This document shows positions 8,825 through 17,492 of a stretch of DNA of 64,000 nt, piece by piece. This stretch comes from Acinetobacter sp. Marseille-Q1618 (GTDB taxonomy: Bacteria; Pseudomonadota; Gammaproteobacteria; Pseudomonadales; Moraxellaceae): assembly GCF_902809855.1 (NCBI RefSeq), contig NZ_CADDWJ010000004.1, forward strand, positions 113,898 to 177,897. The letters run 5' to 3'. The notes below the pieces were generated by a model that saw only the letters and a list, made by a program, of their open reading frames with translations, had not been told where the DNA came from and made no database searches. Numbering within the stretch: position 1 is the first letter of the stretch; the number at the start of each line of letters is the position of its first letter. A program made the position numbers and the translations under genes.

Positions 8825-9127
8825 TTAGACATTGAATCCGATATGCTTTCCTGTTGGAAGCTCTACATCAATGCGGAGTTTTCCGCCCATTGCTTCAACA
8901 TACTTCTTCATGGTTGAAATTTTCAAATCATTTCCACGATTTTCGATTGCTGAAAGTGATGGCTGTTTAATACCAAGGGTTTCAGCCAATTCTTTTTGAG
9001 AAATTTCTAATTCTTCACGAATGAGGTAAAGCTGATTTTCCAGTAATAATTCATCGGCTATTTGTTTAATACGAGCTTGGCTCTCTGGAGAGCGACTAGC
9101 TAATAATTCTTGCAAGGTCTTAGCCAT
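8825..9127 (-). CDS. higA: HigA-like antitoxin (XRE helix-turn-helix)
   Basis: The 100-residue protein has an XRE-type helix-turn-helix at about residues 38-75 (ISQKELAETLGIKQPSLSAI), followed by a helix and a short strand end (KLRIDVELPTG). Such proteins bind and neutralise the RelE/HigB-type RNase made from the gene before it and repress their shared promoter. The gene overlaps the toxin gene by eight bases, so the two are translationally coupled, with the toxin first, the usual hig order. It lies in the pdif module with the GntP gene. Confidence 0.85.
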   Translation of the reverse strand: MAKTLQELLASRSPESQARIKQIADELLLENQLYLIREELEISQKELAETLGIKQPSLSAIENRGNDLKISTMKKYVEAMGGKLRIDVELPTGKHIGFNV

Positions 9128-9476
9128 CAGATTCTTCTCCTAAAGTTGAGAGATGAAGTTCGTATTGCTGATCTGCAATAGCGAGCATCTCTGTATAAAA
9201 ACGCTTTTTACCACTCTTATCAGCAATACACAGCACAATAGCCTGTCGTAATGGATCGAATGCAAAAAATGCCCTAAGTGGTTTACCTCGATGTTGGACA
9301 CGTAGTTCCTTCATATTGGTAAATTTAGAGTCGTAGACGGTATCGACTAAAGGACGACCTAAACTTGGCCCTTGCTGTTGCAGAACAACCAATGCAGCTA
9401 AGACTTTCTCTTGTGTTGCTTCATCTTGCTGTTCAAGCCATTCATTAAACAGATCCGTTGTAATGACTGTCCACAT
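9120..9476 (-). CDS. higB: HigB-like toxin (RelE/Gp49 superfamily)
   Basis: The 118 residues begin MWTVITTDLFNEWLEQQ and show the Gp49/HigB pattern: LGRPLVDTVYDSKFTNMKEL, then LRAFFAFDPLRQAIVLC and a basic GKKRFYTEML end. Members cut mRNA on the ribosome, and plasmid copies promote maintenance. It is the first gene of the operon and overlaps its antitoxin gene by eight bases. Upstream, toward 9540, is a hairpin terminator that separates it from other transcription. All expected core residues seem present, so it is probably active. Confidence 0.85.
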   Translation of the reverse strand: MWTVITTDLFNEWLEQQDEATQEKVLAALVVLQQQGPSLGRPLVDTVYDSKFTNMKELRVQHRGKPLRAFFAFDPLRQAIVLCIADKSGKKRFYTEMLAIADQQYELHLSTLGEESDG

Positions 9477-9540
9477 ATTACAACCACAATATAGATTATA
9501 GCCTATATTTTAAAGATGATTGAATGACTTTGCAAATGAC

Positions 9541-9574
9541 AATAAAAAACCCCGACATCCTGTCGGAGTTTTTG
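9541..9574. terminator. Bidirectional hairpin terminator, possibly the 3' end of a small RNA
   Basis: CCCCGACA, loop TCC, TGTCGGAG, flanked by A6 on the left and T5 on the right. A minus-strand transcript from the structured stretch 9575-9800 would end here. A 26-base piece of the same sequence recurs at 11760, also upstream of a toxin-antitoxin operon. Confidence 0.7.
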
Positions 9575-9973
9575 CTATTTAATGCTTGAGGTTTGACTCC
9601 TGTCGTACCTTTAACATTCCTTGTTGTTCCGTCTTATTGTTATCTGGAGCATCCTGCTCGCTATGGGTTCATGATATGAAATTGCGGTGGATCTTCCTAT
9701 TCGCCAATACCTTAAAGTGTTGTAGGTTTTAGCTTACATCGACTCGAATTTATCCCTAGAATTATCCGCAGAAATTGCGGATAATTTCAGGGCTGTAACA
9801 TCGGTAGAATGGTGAGAAATGTCGATATTGATTACTTTTTAATCGATTTTATAGGCAAAAAGTGACAAACTTGTTTAAAAAGCAGCCAAGATATTACAAA
9901 AGTAGAGTTTCTACTTTTTCATAGGGGAGATGAATTTAATAAGCAATTGAAAAATATGATATTTAAAAGGCTT
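9574..9973. other. Gene-free stretch with a strong hairpin
   Basis: No protein frame. A 17-base inverted repeat (9754-9770 with 9776-9792, two mismatches) has the perfect core ATTATCCGCA-GAAAT-TGCGGATAAT. It is not followed by a T-run on either side, so it is not a simple terminator. On the minus strand it would fold at the 5' side of a possible RNA ending at the hairpin at 9541. A small non-coding RNA is possible but unproven. Confidence 0.5.
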
Positions 9974-10001
9974 ATTTCGCATAATGCCCATTGTGTTAAA
10001 T
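9974..10001 (+). other. pdif site 2 (XerC half first)
   Basis: XerC-type half ATTTCGCATAA, spacer TGCCCA, XerD-type half TTGTGTTAAAT (one change from the usual TTATGTTAAAT). It is inverted relative to the sites at 7043 and 10998, so it closes the GntP-higBA module and opens the hydrolase module. Confidence 0.85.
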
Positions 10002-10224
10002 TGAAGGAAATTAAGCTAAAAACATACTCTATATTTTACAATTCAGAACATACCTAAGCTTTTTATAATGGATGATTTTCATTACCTTATAAAAAGACAG
10101 GTATGACTATTTCTTTAGGGAAAGTTTAAATACTTATGCTATTAGAGTCTTATGGCTATCTCGTCTTAAAGTATTTTATATAATCAATTAGATACAAAAT
10201 TCTAAATATTTAGAGGTGTTACTC

Positions 10225-10893
10225 ATGGCAGCTACTAATGGAATGCTAGATGCAGATGATGCGGTTATTTTACTGATCGATCATCAAAGCGGATTATTTA
10301 ATACAGTACGCGATGTACCTGTACCAGACTTACGAAACTATGTTACTGCAATTGCAAAAGCAGCGACCCTTTTAAACATACCAGTCATTACAACTGCATC
10401 TGTACCAGATGGTCCTAATGGCCCATTAATCCCAGAAATACATCAATATGCTCCCCATGCAGTCTATGTACCACGTACTGGACAAATTAATACTTGGGAT
10501 AATCCGCTATTTGTAGATGAAATTAAAAAAACAGGCAGAAAAACCCTGATTATTGCTGGAACACTTACCAGTGTTTGTATGGCATTTCCTGCTGTAAGTG
10601 CACGTCAGGAAGGCTATAATGTTTATTGTGTTGTGGATGCATCAGGAAACTGGAACAAGATGGCCACGGATACAACGATTGCGCGAGTAACACAAGCTGG
10701 AGCAATTCCAACAGATACATTTGCCATTGTCGCTGAGTTAATGCGAACTTGGAATCGTGCTGAAGGTTCACGCTTTGCTGAAATTATTTCTGAACATATA
10801 TGCCCAGAATATAAATGCTTAATGGAAAGCTATGCGAAGGCACAAGCAGTTGTCAAAGATGGTCCAGAAACAAATTTAGATAAGTACCAATAA
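10225..10893 (+). CDS. Isochorismatase-family cysteine hydrolase (YcaC-like)
   Basis: The 222-residue protein starts from ATG 10225, chosen over the GTG at 10216 because AGAGG sits eight bases before it. The fold signatures are [14 protein letters not shown] with the catalytic Asp, and [19 protein letters not shown] with the catalytic Cys, followed by VDASGNW. YcaC-type members hydrolyse small amides or related compounds; the natural substrate is unknown. It stands alone between pdif sites at 9974 and 10998, so it is a one-gene mobile module. A strong hairpin terminator follows. Confidence 0.85.
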   Translation: MAATNGMLDADDAVILLIDHQSGLFNTVRDVPVPDLRNYVTAIAKAATLLNIPVITTASVPDGPNGPLIPEIHQYAPHAVYVPRTGQINTWDNPLFVDEIKKTGRKTLIIAGTLTSVCMAFPAVSARQEGYNVYCVVDASGNWNKMATDTTIARVTQAGAIPTDTFAIVAELMRTWNRAEGSRFAEIISEHICPEYKCLMESYAKAQAVVKDGPETNLDKYQ

Positions 10894-10924
10894 GATATAA
10901 TTTATTTAATTAATACTTCAAAAA

Positions 10925-10963
10925 AACAACCAAGTTCTATATATAGAACTTGGGTTGTTTTTG
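10925..10963 (+). terminator. Rho-independent terminator after the hydrolase gene
   Basis: AACAACC then AAGTTCTAT pairs with ATAGAACTT and GGTTGTT (one bulged G), followed by a short T-run. Stem of about 16 pairs. Confidence 0.8.
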
Positions 10964-10997
10964 AGGTTTACTGAGCCGAGCCTGTAAATTATTTTAA

Positions 10998-11025
10998 AAT
11001 TAACATAATGGCGCTTATGCGAAAT
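10998..11025 (+). other. pdif site 3 (XerD half first)
   Basis: XerD-type half AATTAACATAA, spacer TGGCGC, XerC-type half TTATGCGAAAT. Same orientation as site 1 and opposite to site 2. It separates the hydrolase module from vapBC. The next pdif expected to the right of vapBC is missing, probably lost to insertion sequences. Confidence 0.9.
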
Positions 11026-11054
11026 CTAGCCTTATATAGGGCTAGATATAACAA

Positions 11055-11450
11055 TTAAACCCAATTCTCTAGTTTTAGACCATCGATACGTTCAAATTCT
11101 TTTGTGTTATTTGTTACTAACACAACATCCAACGCCAAGGCATGAGCAGCAATTAACATATCTAAACTACCAATGGTTTTTCCTGTTGATTGAAGGTCTT
11201 GGCGTAATTTAGCGTAATGCCAAATTGCATGTTCATCGTAAGGTAGAATGTCTAAAGGTGACAAAAACTTATTTAATGCTTGCTTGTTACGTTCAGATCC
11301 AGACTTTTCTATACCAAATGCCAGCTCAGATGCCGTAATACTTGAAATAGCAAGCTGACCAAGCTGGTATTGCTTAAATCGTTCAAAAACTTGCTGAGGC
11401 TTATGATTGATCACATAGATACAAATATTTGTGTCTAAGAGGTAAATCAT
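11055..11450 (-). CDS. vapC: VapC toxin, PIN-domain ribonuclease
   Basis: The 131 residues start MIYLLDTNICIYVINH, the PIN-domain start with catalytic Asp6. Further acidic residues follow in SSITASELAFG (Glu) and SLDMLIAAHAL (Asp), and it ends ELVTNNT-like with FERIDGLKLENW, the usual VapC finish. VapC enzymes cut specific RNAs, most often initiator tRNA. The start overlaps the end of vapB by four bases. Full length, so probably active. Confidence 0.9.
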   Translation of the reverse strand: MIYLLDTNICIYVINHKPQQVFERFKQYQLGQLAISSITASELAFGIEKSGSERNKQALNKFLSPLDILPYDEHAIWHYAKLRQDLQSTGKTIGSLDMLIAAHALALDVVLVTNNTKEFERIDGLKLENWV

Positions 11451-11677
11451 AGGAACTCCTCACGGATTTGTTCACCTTGATCAGCTCGTTCTAACTGAAA
11501 TCCAGTCTCAAATTCATTGACTGCTTCCAGCATCACATCCCAAGGATTATCGATCGGCATTAACAAAACACCTCGACCAAAACTCTTAATCGCTACCTCA
11601 GTCCCATTAAAACGGAATGCTTTAGGTAAGCGAACGGCTTGGCTACGCCCTGTTTGAAATACTTTAGCAATTTCCAT
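11447..11677 (-). CDS. vapB: VapB antitoxin (AbrB-type)
   Basis: The 76-residue protein has the SpoVT/AbrB swapped-hairpin DNA-binding start KVFQTGRSQAVRLPKAFRF and a C-terminal tail that would wrap VapC. It binds the vapBC promoter and neutralises the toxin. GGAGG precedes the ATG. An AT-rich palindromic stretch, TGATATATATCA, at 11705-11716 just upstream is a likely operator. Confidence 0.9.
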   Translation of the reverse strand: MEIAKVFQTGRSQAVRLPKAFRFNGTEVAIKSFGRGVLLMPIDNPWDVMLEAVNEFETGFQLERADQGEQIREEFL

Positions 11678-11759
11678 ATTTACCTCCTAAAAAATAGGTA
11701 TCATTGATATATATCATATCACCAAATTGTGATTGATTACATCAAAATAAATATCTAGG

Positions 11760-11785
11760 CAATAAAAAACCCCGACATCCTGTCG
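11760..11785. repeat. Truncated copy of the terminator repeat found at 9540
   Basis: 26 bases beginning CAATAAAAAACCCCGACATC match 9540-9565. The match stops in the right arm of the hairpin, where IS4-family sequence begins. Both copies lie 65-85 bases upstream of a minus-strand toxin-antitoxin operon. Confidence 0.8.
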
Positions 11786-12120
11786 TAATGCCAGTCAGTT
11801 AAGAAATTGACTGACATTTTCTTGGATATTTTTGTGCTTTAATTTTCACGACTCTCGGACATTGCCTCTGCCTTTTTTCAGGTAATACAAATATTTTTGA
11901 TTGTTCAAATAATTGTGCTAAATGTTTAGGTAAGTTTACTGCTGACTCTAAAGGCGTATGTCTTAAGATATTGATAATGCCTATGGATGCAATATGGAAA
12001 CTGATCCTTAAAGGACTGACATTTGCATGTTGAGCGATAAATTTCATCTGCCGTCTCAAAATATTATAAGCTATAAATACACCCCACAATTCTTGATACA
12101 CCAAATCAGGTTGCTTACTT
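11786..12120 (-). pseudogene. IS4-family transposase, C-terminal remnant
   Basis: The minus frame 12104-11799 reads MVYQELWGVFIAYNILRRQM near its start, the E...WG..AYN..R block that carries the last catalytic Glu of IS4-type transposases, then the C-terminal tail. The left edge carries TAATGCCAGTCAGTTAAG and a nearby inverted TTGACTGACATT, probably the element's terminal repeat region. The N-terminal two thirds are missing, cut by the IS3 fragment at 12121. Confidence 0.7.
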
Positions 12121-12356
12121 TGAACCGTACCGGGTTTGTCGGAGACTTTTTATTTAAGTTAGGCCACCTGACCTAACAGGTTAATCTTATCATAGTACAT
12201 TGCTTCAAAATCAAAAGGCGATACATAATCCAGTGCACTGTGTATACGCTTCTTATTGAACCAATCTACCCAATTTAATGTCGCAAGTTGTACATCTGCT
12301 AAACCTTGCCAATCTGCTTTTAAATATTCAATCACCTCCGTTTTGTATAAGCCATT
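12121..12356 (-). pseudogene. IS3-family transposase OrfB, C-terminal remnant
   Basis: The minus frame gives NGLYKTEVIEYLKADWQGL, then WVDWFNKKRIHSALDYVSP, the standard end of IS3-type integrase-like transposases (catalytic Glu in KTEVI). The element end is visible at 12121 as TGAACCGTACCGGGTTTG. The upstream part is replaced by the IS5-family element beginning at 12357, so this copy is inactive. Confidence 0.8.
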
Positions 12357-13395
12357 GGCTTTGTTGCATAAACCTACCGTTAAAAGGTTATTCAAAATTA
12401 TAATTCTCAAATGAATAAGCCCACACCTAAAATCTATCGTACAACCAATTGGTCTTCTTATAACAGAGCATTAATAAATCGAGGAAATATCTCTATTTGG
12501 TTTGATCCCAAAACTCAATGGGACGCTCAACCAAAAGGCAAACATGGTCGAAATCAAACCTATTCTGATGTTAATATCCAATGCTGTCTGATGATTAAAT
12601 CTCTATTCCGTCTGTCTTTACGTATGGTCACAGGCTTTGTTCAAAGTCTTATTCATCTTTGTAGATTAGATTGGACAGCCCCAGATTATTCCACTATTTG
12701 TAGAAGACAAAAGCATATTGATATTGCAATTAACTATCAAAAAAGCAGTAATGGTCTCCATCTACTCGTTGATTCTACTGGCTTAAAGTTTTTAGGTGAA
12801 GGGGAATGGAAACGTAAAAAACATCAGCCTGAATATCGTCGCCAATGGCGTAAATTACATATTGGTATCAATGCTGAAACCCTTCAAATACGCGCTATTC
12901 AGCTCACAACCAACAATGTGAGTGATTCACAGGTGCTTGGTGATTTACTGGATCAGATTCCACAAGAAGAACAGATTGACTCCGTCTATACTGATGGGGC
13001 TTATGACACCAAGCAATGCCGTCAGATCATCGCAGACCGACAAGCGCATGCAGTGATTCCACCAAGAATAAATGCGAAACCTTGGAAAGATACAAAGACC
13101 AGCTCGCTAGAGCGAAATGAATTACTTCGGACAGTTAAACGTTTAGGTAGGACACTATGGAAAAAATGGTCAGGCTATCATCGCCGAAGTTTGGTCGAAA
13201 CCAAGATGCATTGCATAAAATTATTAGGGGATAAACTCAGTTCGAGAAACTTTCAAAGCCAAGTCAATGAGATTCATGCACGTGTAGCAGTCCTCAACAG
13301 ATTTACGGAATTAGGTCGACCACATACCCAAGTTATGCCTTAAATTTGAGTTAATTGGAGAAGTATTATCTTTTAAATCTTTATGCAACAAAGCC
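12357..13395 (+). mobile_element. IS5-family insertion sequence, intact, copy 1
   Basis: 1039 bases bounded by perfect 16-base inverted repeats GGCTTTGTTGCATAAA (12357-12372) and its complement (13380-13395). It holds one transposase gene. No matching target duplication flanks it (ATT on the left, CAACAAAG on the right), which suggests recombination between copies after insertion. An inverted second copy is at 59664-60702. Confidence 0.9.
12411..13343 (+). CDS. IS5-family transposase, copy 1
   Basis: The 310-residue DDE transposase has the DUF4372/DDE_1-type layout: a DNA-binding N-terminus, then LLVDSTGLKF (first Asp), SVYTDGAYDTK (second Asp) and RRSLVETKMHCIKLLGDKL (catalytic Glu with the usual K/R spacing). 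The protein is identical to that of the second copy. It fills the element between the inverted repeats and appears complete. Its promoter would lie inside the left end. Confidence 0.9.
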   Translation: MNKPTPKIYRTTNWSSYNRALINRGNISIWFDPKTQWDAQPKGKHGRNQTYSDVNIQCCLMIKSLFRLSLRMVTGFVQSLIHLCRLDWTAPDYSTICRRQKHIDIAINYQKSSNGLHLLVDSTGLKFLGEGEWKRKKHQPEYRRQWRKLHIGINAETLQIRAIQLTTNNVSDSQVLGDLLDQIPQEEQIDSVYTDGAYDTKQCRQIIADRQAHAVIPPRINAKPWKDTKTSSLERNELLRTVKRLGRTLWKKWSGYHRRSLVETKMHCIKLLGDKLSSRNFQSQVNEIHARVAVLNRFTELGRPHTQVMP

Positions 13396-13713
13396 CAACA
13401 AAGTAGGAATCTTCACTGAGTTTTCAGATAACCCGATGAGACTATTTATTCACATGAATATGATTAAGCAATTGTAAAAATAGATAGAATTCAAAAGTAA
13501 TTGAATAGAGCCCGTATAGGCACATGCACCATTATATAAAGACGGAAGTCATATCGATATTATCATTATAATTAAGAGTTGGCTTAGATGGGTTACGGCA
13601 CTAGATCAATATGGTACTAAATTAAATCTTCCTAAATAAATTCGCAGACATTTTAAATATTAATCCTTCAGTTAAAAACTGAAGGATTTTTTCTATTATC
13701 TATGGCATTAATC
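13396..13713. other. Gene-free stretch with a terminator
   Basis: No frame of note. At 13662-13692 AATCCTTCAGTT and AACTGAAGGATT form a 12-pair stem with an AAA loop, followed by T6 on the plus strand. It would stop plus-strand transcription leaving the IS element and shield the antisense side of the recombinase gene. Confidence 0.7.
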
Positions 13714-15270
13714 TTAAAACAAATCATCTAAATAAGAATCCGATATTGCCTGATCTATATATTCATGATGAGTCATAGATGCATGTTGTGTTTCAATAAT
13801 TGCCTCACGAATCCTAACCAACTCGATACTTTGCTTGGACGGTTGATAACTTACCAACTCCCCCCAACCTCTACCTGCACGACTATAATGCCGTGAAGCA
13901 GTTTGAATACTAGCGTGACCAAACCAAGCAGCAATTTCATCTAGATTCCACTTCGCTTTTTTTCGGTTCGCTACCGCTTGGTGTCGAGTACTGTAAATCG
14001 AGGCATTCAACCGATTCATTTCAATATCTTCTTTGAGTCCTAATTTTTTAGTTTTGAAATATTCATTACTAATGCGATATAACTTTTTTTGCAATGTGTC
14101 CATATACGCTTGACATAACGCATACTGAGGATTTCCCCATTGATCAACATAACTTTCAATGACTGAAGCATTTACAGCATCTAATAGCACAGCGCTTAGA
14201 TGCGGATTTTCATTTTTGTGATTAGAATTAATTAAATTATCTAAATTTTGATTGATTGGATTTATTAACTTAATTTGATGATCATCTTTACTCCCCTCCT
14301 CTGAATTTAGTCCGTTGGCAATAGATCCATGCGAGTTCTTAGTGTTGTATGTAGCGAATTTATCGTTAGCTATATTTATTCCGTTAGCGGTCAGTCCTTC
14401 GTGAATAGTAGCCGCACTGATGTATTCATAAACCATTTGATCAGGTTCTTTACTTGCCAAATACAGTTTGTAAGTTTCACCTGTCTCTCTGGATCTCTTC
14501 AGTAAAAATGCTTTTGCTCGTTTTTCCAGCTCGATATCTAGCAATCTTTTAAAGCCTAAAATAATTTTAAGCTGTTTTCTAAGTTTTTCTCTATCAGTTT
14601 CAGCTATATCGAGAATTCGATAATCACCATTAGCCCGACCCTGCGAGTTCTTAGCATTATCAACTACAAGACATAGACACTGCTTTTCTATATCACATGC
14701 CAAGCGAAGACTTAACCATTCAATCGGTCTAAGACCCAAATTAATGTTTGCCTCTAAAAAAAATTTCAACATTACACCAAGTTTTGAACCAAAAACTTGA
14801 TTTTTTGTGTTCTGAACATGTTCATAAAGATCTTTAGGAAAGTACTTTAACTTCGCACTACTTGATCTTTTTGGCTGCTTAGCATCTTGGTTTATGAGAT
14901 CTACATTCTTAAGACTGTCAAAGATACGTGATATTTTTGCCAAACTAATTATTTTGGTTTTGGAGTTTTGTTGATCTTTAAGGATTATACTTAATCGATG
15001 AATGATTGCTGCTCGATATTGTCGGAATGTAGATGTTCTAAACTCATTATTTGAATATTCAGAAATAATATTATCAACTATATTTTCTAATACCTCATCT
15101 GGACTAGTCAAAATCTTATTCTGTTCACCATATTTTTTAATTAATTTATTCCAGACGTTAGTATATCTAATCGCTGTACTTGGTGAATAAGAATCTACAC
15201 GGTCTATCAAACCTTTCACATTTTTTGGATATTGTTGAATATTGAATTCAACATCAATACTTTTATTCAT
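13714..15270 (-). CDS. Tyrosine recombinase/integrase-like protein
   Basis: The 518-residue protein has a core-binding N-terminal half and a C-terminal catalytic part. Visible catalytic-type residues are Arg181 in NLGLRPIEWLSL, YSTRHQ (Arg429, His430), GHASIQTASRHYSR (His452, Tyr462). The layout is that of phage-type integrases, but the family is longer than usual (about 300-400) because of an insert of about 150 residues between the first Arg and the rest. It could act in plasmid dimer resolution or in integrating an element; no partner gene or att site is evident. It faces away from the secretion operon. Confidence 0.7.
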   Translation of the reverse strand: MNKSIDVEFNIQQYPKNVKGLIDRVDSYSPSTAIRYTNVWNKLIKKYGEQNKILTSPDEVLENIVDNIISEYSNNEFRTSTFRQYRAAIIHRLSIILKDQQNSKTKIISLAKISRIFDSLKNVDLINQDAKQPKRSSSAKLKYFPKDLYEHVQNTKNQVFGSKLGVMLKFFLEANINLGLRPIEWLSLRLACDIEKQCLCLVVDNAKNSQGRANGDYRILDIAETDREKLRKQLKIILGFKRLLDIELEKRAKAFLLKRSRETGETYKLYLASKEPDQMVYEYISAATIHEGLTANGINIANDKFATYNTKNSHGSIANGLNSEEGSKDDHQIKLINPINQNLDNLINSNHKNENPHLSAVLLDAVNASVIESYVDQWGNPQYALCQAYMDTLQKKLYRISNEYFKTKKLGLKEDIEMNRLNASIYSTRHQAVANRKKAKWNLDEIAAWFGHASIQTASRHYSRAGRGWGELVSYQPSKQSIELVRIREAIIETQHASMTHHEYIDQAISDSYLDDLF

Positions 15271-16092
15271 GGATTTCTCATTTCATAAGTCATCATGTGA
15301 TCTTATAGGTTGTATTATAAGATGCTAATTGCACCAGATAACATCAAAAACTACGTTTTTGTTTTGTTGGCTAATTAAGCGTTTGCAATACAGCTTGTCC
15401 GTTACCCGTAATTTTATACACGAATACATCTCTTAGGAATATCATCAATACCTTAATTCTTTATGGATGAATCCTTCAAATTAATCAAAGACTAATCCTA
15501 TCTAAATTTTATTATTAAAATTATTATTTATTAAATACTTATTTGTATATAAAATTTAAACGATAACTTTTAAAGCTTTGATAAAAAACAAATATCTTTA
15601 TTGAAATATTTTAGGACTAAATTTTAATTATTTGATATCATTCAGAATAAATAATATATTATTTTTTAATTAAGTAATTCTTACCATAAATTATATTTAA
15701 AGCTAGTCAAAACTAAAGTGGATTGTTTGTCTAAATTGATCCCTAAAATAAATATTTTTACTTAACTTTGGCTAATAGACGTACTAAATTTTCATTTAGA
15801 TAATTTTTGATGTAATTCTGATTAATTTGCAATTAATTTTGTTCAGTCCTTGAGCTTTTTCATTATTTTTGTTTAGCCTAGTGTCTATAAAGCCCTTAAC
15901 TTTCAACAATGCTCTGTTTCATAAGTTAGTACACAGCCTTAGGTTAATTTTCGAAATTTAAATCAAGATCCCAAATTTCAATATTTTTATTTTTTAATAC
16001 TATATATTTTTTAAAATTTAGAATTTATACTTAGACCACAAGATGCTTAGGCACTTGATTAACAATTAAGCGAACAAAAATATGGTGTACAC
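15271..16092. other. 822-base gene-free region between recombinase and secretion operon
   Basis: Very AT-rich, with no credible coding frame and no tRNA. It must hold the divergent promoters for the recombinase (minus) and the dotD operon (plus), but no clear -35/-10 pair stands out. It could contain a recombination site for the recombinase; I see no strong repeat to prove it. Confidence 0.4.
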
Positions 16093-16578
16093 ATGAATAA
16101 AGTACGTTCATCTTCATTATTACTGAAAAATCTTTCAGTAGTCTCTTTAGGTTTAGCAATAACAGGTCTGGTAGGCTGTCAAAGTTATTATTATGTTCCT
16201 TCCCCTAAATTCGATGTTGAATCTCCTCTGGCTATCTTAAGCAAATCTGCTCAAGATGCTGTTGCGGAACAACAAACGTACGCTTTAGCACAAAGAGAGT
16301 ATCTCGATAATTTAGCAATCAACAATTCAAATATTCGTAAAGATGTTCTAACTGTTGATTTTATCGGTGATCCTCAAACTTTATTGCAAAGTGTAGCTTA
16401 TCGCTTCGGATATCGATTTGTCGAAGCAGGTAATATTCATCAACTACCAATAGTCAATTTTCATAAACGTAAAATGACTGGATTTGATTTAGTACGTGAT
16501 ACAGCACACCAGTTGGGCAAATCTGCCGATGTAGAAATCGATGAGCAAAGTAAAACAATTACTTTAATCCATAAATAA
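16093..16578 (+). CDS. dotD: DotD/TraH, outer-membrane lipoprotein of the type I T4SS
   Basis: The 161 residues start with a lipoprotein signal ending in the lipobox LVGC (Cys29). The C-terminal half (about 90-161) fits the DotD domain, which resembles a secretin N-domain: VDFIGDPQTLLQSVAYRFGY, then GFDLVRDTAHQLGKSADVEI. In Legionella, DotD with DotC and DotH makes the outer-membrane part of the core complex; in IncI plasmids the equivalent is TraH. It is the first gene of a plus-strand run that stretches to 25597. The next gene, DotC, is 23 bases away. Confidence 0.85.
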   Translation: MNKVRSSSLLLKNLSVVSLGLAITGLVGCQSYYYVPSPKFDVESPLAILSKSAQDAVAEQQTYALAQREYLDNLAINNSNIRKDVLTVDFIGDPQTLLQSVAYRFGYRFVEAGNIHQLPIVNFHKRKMTGFDLVRDTAHQLGKSADVEIDEQSKTITLIHK

Positions 16579-16601
16579 TTACTATTAAGAGGATTATCGC
16601 A

Positions 16602-17480
16602 ATGGCTGATTTACCAAATTATGCATATTACCTACAACAAACACCAATCATAGTTTCTCAATCTGATTCTGCAAAACAAGCAGAAGCAAATGCACGTATT
16701 GAAGCAATCAATACAATTGTTACCGATGCGGCTAGACGTAATGGCTTGAGAGCTAGACTTAGTGAAATCACAGGTATCATTGAAAACAATTCTAGAAAAT
16801 TAGATACCATTTATAACTATCGTGGATTAATGATTAATACAGTCGTTGTTCCTCCAGTGATTATCGAAGCACATCAAATCTCAGATGTATCAACACCACA
16901 AACATTTTCAGTGTTGGGCACTCGTTACGAAATTAAAGAAAATGCACGTTTCTCACACTTACCTCCTGATTGGAGAGATTTCTTAAATTTTAATATTGAA
17001 TCTCAGGATGTAGGTATTGATGCACTGCCAAACGAATTAAAACCTAAAAACTCTGCAGAAGAAAAAGCATTTAAAAAGGCAATGGACAAAGGTATTGAAG
17101 AAGGTGTTCGAGAGGCTGATGCTATTTTTTCTCATCAACTTAACCGTTTAAATCAATCTTATATAGGTATGTTGAAATTCCATCAATTTGTATTGAGTGG
17201 AAAAATTACGATGCCAGCTATTGCACGTTCTAATGTTTCTCAAGTTGGCACTGGTAATACCATGATGCTCAATCAATCAAACTTCCAGATTACTCAATTG
17301 GCTCGTTTTGTTGATGACACTCGCAAATGGAATACTAATACAATTTCAATATTGGAACGCTCAAAAGTCAAAGCAAATAAAGAACCTGTTCAATACGTAA
17401 TTCCAGTGAGCAATGTGCCTAATCAATATGGTGTTGCTGATCTTGAGTTCGTTACTCCGGTCGCTATTGAGGCGAATTAG
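16602..17480 (+). CDS. dotC: DotC/TraI, outer-membrane core component of the type I T4SS
   Basis: The 292 residues match the DotC pattern: an early AARRNGLRARLSEI helix, LDTIYNYRGLMI, VVVPPVIIEAHQ, then ENARFSHLPPDWRDFLNF. DotC normally is a lipoprotein, but here the protein begins MADLPNYAYYLQQ with no signal peptide or lipobox. AAGAGGAT at a good distance supports this start, and no better upstream start exists before the dotD stop. Either it is exported with a partner or the family can work without the anchor. It lies between dotD and dotB, the conserved order. Confidence 0.85.
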   Translation: MADLPNYAYYLQQTPIIVSQSDSAKQAEANARIEAINTIVTDAARRNGLRARLSEITGIIENNSRKLDTIYNYRGLMINTVVVPPVIIEAHQISDVSTPQTFSVLGTRYEIKENARFSHLPPDWRDFLNFNIESQDVGIDALPNELKPKNSAEEKAFKKAMDKGIEEGVREADAIFSHQLNRLNQSYIGMLKFHQFVLSGKITMPAIARSNVSQVGTGNTMMLNQSNFQITQLARFVDDTRKWNTNTISILERSKVKANKEPVQYVIPVSNVPNQYGVADLEFVTPVAIEAN

Positions 17481-17492
17481 AGAAAGTGCAGG

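Noticed and set aside
9754..9792. Inverted repeat with ATTATCCGCA arms as a fourth pdif site
   Set aside because: Spacer is five bases and the arms do not match XerC or XerD half sites. It is a hairpin, not a pdif.
10216..10224. GTG 10216 as the start of the isochorismatase-family gene
   Set aside because: ATG 10225 has AGAGG at the right distance; the GTG overlaps that site.
15271..16092. This AT-rich gap as an oriT or attachment site
   Set aside because: No relaxase gene nearby and no clear inverted repeat with a nick-like sequence or repeated core. I leave the function open.
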